From: Sphingobacteriaceae bacterium
Lineage (GTDB): Bacteria; Bacteroidota; Bacteroidia; Sphingobacteriales; Sphingobacteriaceae
Direction: 5' to 3'
Length of the DNA: 12,627 bases
Assembly: GCA_947460275.1 (NCBI GenBank)
Contig: CANHHZ010000040.1
Span: 1 to 12,627, forward strand
Shown here piece after piece: positions 7,707 to 12,627 of the stretch. The notes under the pieces are model-generated. The model worked only from the letters and a program-made list of their open reading frames with translations, was not told where the DNA came from and searched no databases. Numbering within the stretch: position 1 is the stretch's first letter; the number at the start of each line of letters is the position of its first letter. The position numbers and the translations under genes are program-made.

Positions 7707-9014
7707 TTATTTTATTCCGTATTTTTCGCTATAACGTCTGTCTAATTGCTTGTGTAAATTATCTAAGTTGATATCGCGTCCTTGAATAAAAGCTCGTTCT
7801 ACTTTGTTGGTTTTCATGTCCAAAGCATCACCCGCGGATATAAATAAAGTAGCGTCTTTGCCGGCTTCTAAACTTCCAACCGTTTTATCAATCCCCAATA
7901 CTTTTGCCGTATTTAAAGTAATGGTTTGTAGAGCTTTTTCTTTGCCTAAGCCCCAAGCCGCAACTGTTCCTGCCATAAATGGTAAGTTTATTTGCTTCCA
8001 ATAGCCCTCAATACTTACTACTACAGTTACCCCTGCATTTGCTAAAATAGCAGCATTTTTATAAGGCATATTTACATCATCGTCTACGTTGGTTGGCAAT
8101 GAATGTGGTTTGCTAACCACAACGGCAACGTTATTTTCTTTCAAGAAATCGGTAACTAAATAAGCTTCGCTACCGCCAACAATTACTGGCGTAATGCCAT
8201 ATTTTTTAGAGAAATTAACCGCTGCTACGATGTCTTTTTGAGCGTTTACATTAATAAATAAACTTTGTTTACCATTCAAAAGTTTGGCCATTGCGGCAAA
8301 ACGGCTATTTATAGTTGCTGGTTTATCGCCTTCATTGTAAGCCTTGGCTTGCGAAAAGAAATTATCTAGTTCTGCAATTGCATTTTGAGTACGCTCGGCC
8401 ATTGCATCGGCAGAGAAACCTGTTCTCCCACCTCCGCCAAATCCGCCTCTACCACGTGGTGCAACTGGCCAGTTCATATGCATGGCGTCGTCTGTTTTGA
8501 TTACTGCATCTTCCCAGTTCCAAGCATCTAGTTGTACCACCGATGAACTTCCTGCAATGGTGCCGCCTTCTGGTGTAATTTGAGCCATTAAAACGCCATT
8601 GCTTCGCAAAGTAGGCGGAACTTTCGAATCGGTATTGTAAGCCACAATAGACCTAATATGTGGGTTCATGTTACCAATTTCCTGAACATCGAGCGAAGCC
8701 TTTACAGATTCAAACTCTACTAAACCTAAATTGGTTACTGGCGAAATGAAACCCGGGTAAATATGTTTACCATTGGCGTTAATAACTTGTGCATCGGTAC
8801 TGTTTACATCGCTAGCTTTGCCAACTGCTGTAATTTTTCCTTTGTCGAATGCTACATAGCCATTTTCTATTACTTCTCCATTACCTACATGTAGGGTTGC
8901 TCCAACAATCACAATTTTTTTAGTTTGTGACTTTGCTGGCGAAATAGTGGCTTGTGCAAAGCCCGATGCTGTAAATGTAAATGCAAATAACAGCGTTAAT
9001 ATATGTTTATTCAT
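7707..9014 (-). CDS. Exported amidohydrolase-like protein lacking the metal ligands
   Basis: A 435-residue protein with a Sec signal peptide (hydrophobic 5-19, likely cut after FA at 19-20, before QATIS), so periplasmic. Residues 33-90 form the beta composite domain of the amidohydrolase superfamily (IVIVGATLHVGNGEVIENGYVAF... GKHIYPGFI), and the C-terminus has the matching end, LNTAKVLGIDKTVGSLEAGKDATLFI (367-392). The TIM-barrel ligands are not seen: where IDxHxH is expected the sequence is ISPVTN (90-95), the strand 5 and 6 histidines are replaced around NVNAQ and GGSEAY, and the strand 8 aspartate region reads VVVSIEGYW (331-339). A Gly/Arg-rich loop lies at 187-200. The start overlaps the end of the upstream 1011-codon gene by 8 bases (ATGAATAA), implying coupled translation and a shared job, perhaps as a non-catalytic partner. 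Fold assignment is firm; function and substrate are unknown. Confidence 0.88.
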   Translation of the reverse strand: MNKHILTLLFAFTFTASGFAQATISPAKSQTKKIVIVGATLHVGNGEVIENGYVAFDKGKITAVGKASDVNSTDAQVINANGKHIYPGFISPVTNLGLVEFESVKASLDVQEIGNMNPHIRSIVAYNTDSKVPPTLRSNGVLMAQITPEGGTIAGSSSVVQLDAWNWEDAVIKTDDAMHMNWPVAPRGRGGFGGGGRTGFSADAMAERTQNAIAELDNFFSQAKAYNEGDKPATINSRFAAMAKLLNGKQSLFINVNAQKDIVAAVNFSKKYGITPVIVGGSEAYLVTDFLKENNVAVVVSKPHSLPTNVDDDVNMPYKNAAILANAGVTVVVSIEGYWKQINLPFMAGTVAAWGLGKEKALQTITLNTAKVLGIDKTVGSLEAGKDATLFISAGDALDMKTNKVERAFIQGRDINLDNLHKQLDRRYSEKYGIK

Positions 9015-12000
9015 GAGAATGAGCTCCTTCCATAGTTTCGTTAAGTTCTGCCGAGTAATCGCCTAAGGTTTCGCAGTTATATAAAGTTTGAGGGATGGCC
9101 ATTGGGCGTTGTGTACGGCCTCCTTTATTTTTACTGTCTAACATTTTTTGCACTAAACGGGCACGTTCTTTTTGTTGTTCTTTTAGCATTTGTGCGTCTT
9201 TTTCTATGTCCCAATAACCTACGCCATCCACAAACGTTTTTTCTGCTTTTGCATAAATAGACAATGGATGTTCCGACCAAACCACAATGTCGGCATCTTT
9301 ACCTGCTTTTATACTTCCCACTTTGTTATCAATATGAAGCATAACGGCTGGGTTAAGCGTTACCAACTTTAGCGCATCTTCTTCGGGCATACCTCCGTAC
9401 AATACGGCTTTACCTGCTTCTTGGTTTAAACGACGAGCCATTTCTGCATCATCAGAATTAAAGGCAGTTTTAACGCCCACGTTGTGCATTATTTTTCCGT
9501 TGTAAGGAATAGCTTCCTGAACTTCCATTTTGTACGACCACCAATCTGAGAAAGTGGAAGCGGCAATACCACGTGCTTTCATTTTATCAGCCACTTTATA
9601 GCCTTCTAAAATATGGGTAAATGTATTTATTTTAAATCCTAAGCTATCTGCAACATGCATCAACATATTGATTTCAGATTGTACATAAGAGTGGCAAGTA
9701 ATGAAACGTTTGTTGTTTAAAATTTCAACAATTGCATCTAATTCTAAATCTCTACGTACGTTGTTGCCTTTTACAGCCATAGCCGCTTGGTATTCTTTTG
9801 CTCTGGTAAATTGATCCACAAAAGTTTGTTCAACACCCATACGTGTTACTGGAAAACGAGCTCCAGTACCAAAATTACTTTGTTTTACATTTTCGCCAAG
9901 GGCAAACTTGATAAAGCCATCCGCACCTGCAAACTTCAATTCTTCGGGTAATTTTCCCCAACGTAATTTAATCAATTGAGCTTGACCGCCAACAGGATTG
10001 GCCGAGCCGTGTAAAATGTGCGAGGTAGTTACACCACCAGCCAACTGGCGATAAATGTTTACGTCTTCAGAGTTGATGATATCGCCAATGCGAACTTCGG
10101 CAGATGATGATTGAGCGCCTTCGTTAATACCGCCAGCACCTGCAATATGCGAATGCTCGTCTATTAGCCCTGCAGTAATGTGCTTGCCTGTCGCATCAAT
10201 TACTTTGGCAGCACCTGCGTTTAAGTTTTTGCCTACCGATTTAATTTTTCCGTTTTCTAACAACACATCGGCATTTTGTAAAACACCTTCTTTTTCGTTG
10301 GTCCATACGGTGGCATTTTTTAGCAATACCGTTTCTGCGCTAGGCAAAGTTGCGTTGCCAAAAGCAACCAATGGATAAATTAAACTGCCATTTAGTGCTA
10401 GAGCTGGTTTAGGCTCATCGCGTTTAGGCATTTCTTTATTTGCTTCTTTAAAGTTGGCGTTCCATTTGCCTGTTGCGCCATCGGCAAGAGCAACTTCGCC
10501 TTTAAAAGTAATTGGGTTTGTGCTTGTTAAATAACCGCTTAAACGTACATCGCCTTTAGGGTTTTTCTTTAAGTTAAAGTTAATGCTTACCCAATCGCCA
10601 GTGCGTACAAAAGTAGCGGTAGTTTTTAGGCTATCTGCGCCAAATCTTTCAATAGCAGCACTTGTTCCGCCTTGCGTACCGTTAATTTTTAAAGTTAATG
10701 CACCAATTCCATCCACATTTAAGGTGTATACTCCTCTTAAATCAGTAATGTCCATTTTACTTACTACAAAGCGATTGCCCTGAACCCAGTTTTCGTAAAT
10801 GATAGTATTGGCTTTAAATAAGTTATCCGAAGTGATTAAGAAGTTGGCTATTTTGCCTTTTTCTAATGAACCAACTTTATCGGCTATGCCTAGCATTTTT
10901 GCTGGAGTTTCGGTAACAGCTAATAAAGCTTGTTTTTCGGTTAAGCCGTTTTCTATTGCAGAGCGGATGTTTGTCCAAAAATCTTTAGTGCTTTCTAAAC
11001 CCGAGGTAGTTAAGGCGAAGTTAATACCGGCTTTTTCTAAAACTGCCGGATTTGTAGGCGCCAACTCCCAAGCTTTCATTTGCCCTAAACTTACGTTTCT
11101 AGCTTCGGCAGGATCTTCTACATCAAACGCTTTAGCAAAATTAACAGGGATGATTAAACTTGCACCAGTAGCCTTAACGGCATCTATGCGTTGATATTCA
11201 TCTCCTGTAGATTTGATGATGTATTGTTTGCCAAACTCTTTTGCTATTTTATCTGCACGTAGCACGTTTTGCCATCCATCTGCTTCAAAAATTTGAGGTA
11301 AATTTTGTTGTTTGTTAAACTCTTCTAACGAGATGTTAAATTCTTCTTTTTGATTTTTGTACCAAGCTGCATCGTAATAAGTTTGTCGTAGCAAAGCGAT
11401 GGAACCCATCAATGAGCTTGGGTAATCGTTGGCTGAAGTACCTTTGTTAAACGAAAAATTTGCTGCAGTTTGGTCTTTAAGCACCACCAAATGTTCGCCT
11501 AAATCATTTAAAGTTACCGCTGCAGAGGTGCCGCGGGCAATACCATCACGGTTGATGACATTTACACTTCCGAAACCTGCTTTGCGCATATCGTCGGCCT
11601 TTTTGGTATCGACAGAAAAAATATTTTTTACCTCGGTTTCTGGTCTTATGGCTTCATTCCAATTGTAAGCCCCTTTTTTTGTTGAGGTAAAAATAGATTG
11701 ACGTCCACCACCAAAGCCACCTGCACCGCGTTGTGTTTCTGGCACACCGTACGAGGTAAATGCATCAACTAAAGAAGGGTAAACGTATTTCCCTTTTAGA
11801 TCTATAACTACATATCCTTTTGGGATTGCAGTTGCGGTACCAACAGATTGAATAATTTGATTTTTGATTAACAACACTCCGTTGTTAATGGTTTGATTGG
11901 CATTTACTACAATATTTGCGTTGATAAAAGCATATTGTCCTGGTCTAATGTCAAAACTGCCATTAACCGGATAGGTTTGCTGTGCAAATAAAATTGTAGT

Positions 12001-12042
12001 AGAAAACACCAGCGCTAAGGCGAGTAAAATTTTCTTCATCAT
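9007..12042 (-). CDS. Exported tandem amidohydrolase (one degenerate and one intact domain)
   Basis: A 1011-residue secreted or periplasmic protein with a signal peptide (MMKKILLALALVFSTTILFA, then QQTYP). It carries two amidohydrolase modules. Module 1 (about 25-430) has the composite domain (YAFINANIVVNANQTINNGVL) and the usual ending LGIADKVGSLEKGKIANFLI, but IDxHxH has become VDAFTS (92-97) and the strand 8 Asp site reads ALTTSGLE. A beta-rich linker of about 115 residues follows (431-545). Module 2 (about 560-940) looks catalytically complete: LIDEHSH with His630 and His632, ITCHSY with His784, TFTHILEG with His810, and AFNSDD with Asp864. Its closest look is to imidazolonepropionase/prolidase-type amidohydrolases, which hydrolyse cyclic amides or peptide-like bonds; the substrate cannot be read. 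The tail ends EGAHSHE. ATG ATG at the start makes 12042 or 12039 possible. It leads a two-gene operon with the 435-residue relative. Confidence 0.9.
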   Translation of the reverse strand: MMKKILLALALVFSTTILFAQQTYPVNGSFDIRPGQYAFINANIVVNANQTINNGVLLIKNQIIQSVGTATAIPKGYVVIDLKGKYVYPSLVDAFTSYGVPETQRGAGGFGGGRQSIFTSTKKGAYNWNEAIRPETEVKNIFSVDTKKADDMRKAGFGSVNVINRDGIARGTSAAVTLNDLGEHLVVLKDQTAANFSFNKGTSANDYPSSLMGSIALLRQTYYDAAWYKNQKEEFNISLEEFNKQQNLPQIFEADGWQNVLRADKIAKEFGKQYIIKSTGDEYQRIDAVKATGASLIIPVNFAKAFDVEDPAEARNVSLGQMKAWELAPTNPAVLEKAGINFALTTSGLESTKDFWTNIRSAIENGLTEKQALLAVTETPAKMLGIADKVGSLEKGKIANFLITSDNLFKANTIIYENWVQGNRFVVSKMDITDLRGVYTLNVDGIGALTLKINGTQGGTSAAIERFGADSLKTTATFVRTGDWVSINFNLKKNPKGDVRLSGYLTSTNPITFKGEVALADGATGKWNANFKEANKEMPKRDEPKPALALNGSLIYPLVAFGNATLPSAETVLLKNATVWTNEKEGVLQNADVLLENGKIKSVGKNLNAGAAKVIDATGKHITAGLIDEHSHIAGAGGINEGAQSSSAEVRIGDIINSEDVNIYRQLAGGVTTSHILHGSANPVGGQAQLIKLRWGKLPEELKFAGADGFIKFALGENVKQSNFGTGARFPVTRMGVEQTFVDQFTRAKEYQAAMAVKGNNVRRDLELDAIVEILNNKRFITCHSYVQSEINMLMHVADSLGFKINTFTHILEGYKVADKMKARGIAASTFSDWWSYKMEVQEAIPYNGKIMHNVGVKTAFNSDDAEMARRLNQEAGKAVLYGGMPEEDALKLVTLNPAVMLHIDNKVGSIKAGKDADIVVWSEHPLSIYAKAEKTFVDGVGYWDIEKDAQMLKEQQKERARLVQKMLDSKNKGGRTQRPMAIPQTLYNCETLGDYSAELNETMEGAHSHE

Positions 12043-12136
12043 TTTAGTTTAAGTTAATTCCTTAAATCTATTCATAAATCTTTTAAAAATTACTTTATAA
12101 CATCTTTTTTACCTTTTACTTGCTTTTTTAATAGGC

Positions 12137-12168
12137 TTGCAATATTTATAGTTATTTTATTACTTTTG
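12137..12168 (+). promoter_or_regulatory. Putative promoter of the 148-codon membrane protein gene
   Basis: TTG at 12137-12139 and TACTTTTG at 12161-12168 match the Bacteroidetes pattern TTG-N17-23-TAnnTTTG with a 21-base spacer; the -7 box ends 12 bases before the ATG, so the leader would be very short. The region lies in the 138-base divergent gap. For the minus-strand amidohydrolase operon I find only a weak TAGATTTA (complement of 12063-12070) and no -33 partner. Confidence 0.5.
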
Positions 12169-12180
12169 AAATAAAAAACG

Positions 12181-12627
12181 ATGATGAACAATATTTTAAG
12201 AAGTGCGCACTCAGGTTGGCGCTATGTGGTTTTAATTTTATTAATTATTGCAGTTGCTCAGGCTTTGGCCGGATTTTTTGGTAAAAAAGCGTATACCGAG
12301 GGCAACAGAAAGCTGAATGTTTTTACCTTAATTAGTGCTCACATACAAGTTTTACTTGGTTTGGCCCTATATTTTTTAGGCGATTGGTTTAAGATGGATA
12401 GCAGTACGCCAGTGGGACGCTATTGGAAAATGGAGCATTTAAGCATCATGATTGTTGCTGTTGTTTTAATTACCATTGGTAATGCGAAGTCTAAAAAAGT
12501 AGCTGATGCAGTGGCTAAACACAAAACCATTTCTATTTTCTTTGGTATAGCTTTATTGCTTATTTTGGTAGCCATTGCCACTATGGTAAAAAGTGATCCA
12601 AGCAGAAGCTTTTTTGGAGTTTCTTAA
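12181..12627 (+). CDS. Small four-helix membrane protein, cytochrome b-like
   Basis: A complete 148-residue integral membrane protein with four hydrophobic segments at about 14-32, 46-66, 84-101 and 117-136, separated by short charged loops (KKAYTEGNRK, NAKSKKVADAVAKHK). His10 (SAHSGWRY), His54 (SAHIQV) and His86 (MEHLSIM) lie in or next to the helices, a pattern that could bind haem b, and similar Bacteroidetes proteins are often labelled cytochrome B. The haem role is an inference; the sequence alone shows only a small membrane protein with helix-associated histidines. Two ATG codons in a row make 12181 or 12184 possible. It is divergent from the amidohydrolase operon across 138 bases, with its own promoter-like box. 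Its TAA is the last three bases of the window, so what follows is unknown. Confidence 0.8.
   Translation: MMNNILRSAHSGWRYVVLILLIIAVAQALAGFFGKKAYTEGNRKLNVFTLISAHIQVLLGLALYFLGDWFKMDSSTPVGRYWKMEHLSIMIVAVVLITIGNAKSKKVADAVAKHKTISIFFGIALLLILVAIATMVKSDPSRSFFGVS

Noticed and set aside
10799..11194. 131-codon open frame opposite the large amidohydrolase gene
   Set aside because: The minus-strand protein is clearly real here; the opposite frame has no recognisable motif and is explained by codon usage of the true gene.
9007..12042. The 1011-codon gene as an artefactual fusion of two genes
   Set aside because: The frame is continuous through a structured linker, there is no second signal peptide or start site before module 2, and two-domain secreted amidohydrolases are a known arrangement.
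12043..12180. Riboswitch or operator in the divergent gap
   Set aside because: Very AT-rich with no stable stem or clear palindrome; only promoter-like boxes can be supported.

Overview
The window reads as ordinary chromosome of a low-to-moderate GC member of the Bacteroidetes, most like Sphingobacteriaceae (Pedobacter and relatives). The reasons are the A-rich leaders without strong Shine-Dalgarno sites, TAnnTTTG-type promoter boxes, secretion signals ending in 'FAQ', and the kind of genes present. This placement is inferred from style and gene content; no alignment was run.

Layout. (1) Bases 1-3706, plus strand: the 3' end of an AddA/RecB-like helicase-nuclease gene, then, after 27 bases, a complete 951-codon AddB-like PD-(D/E)XK nuclease gene. 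Together they look like the two subunits of a double-strand-break end-resection machine. (2) Bases 3900-4886: a stand-alone gene for the beta subunit of pyruvate dehydrogenase E1, with a promoter box in front and a strong hairpin terminator behind. (3) Bases 4887-5271: a 385-base gene-free stretch rich in palindromes, namely a perfect CCTGCCTG hairpin, the pdhB terminator, a second hairpin sharing its T-run, and a REP-like element. (4) Bases 5272-7581: tex, a nucleic-acid-binding transcription accessory factor whose C-terminal tail is encoded by a degenerate 7-base tandem repeat. (5) Bases 7645-7685: a symmetric terminator shared by the converging tex and amidohydrolase transcripts. (6) Bases 12042 down to 7707, minus strand: a two-gene operon for exported amidohydrolase-fold proteins of 1011 and 435 residues, overlapping by 8 bases. 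(7) Bases 12181-12627: a divergent gene for a 148-residue protein with four membrane helices.

The most interesting part is the amidohydrolase operon. It encodes three amidohydrolase-like modules, but only the middle one (C-terminal half of the 1011-residue protein) keeps the metal-binding residues HxH, H, H, D. The N-terminal half of the large protein and the whole companion protein appear to have lost them, which suggests one active module accompanied by two catalytically dead ones. Secondary points are the apparent loss of all four Fe-S cysteines in the AddB-like protein, the 7-base repeat inside tex, and the palindromic repeats before tex. I found no tRNA, rRNA, CRISPR array, insertion sequence or phage gene.
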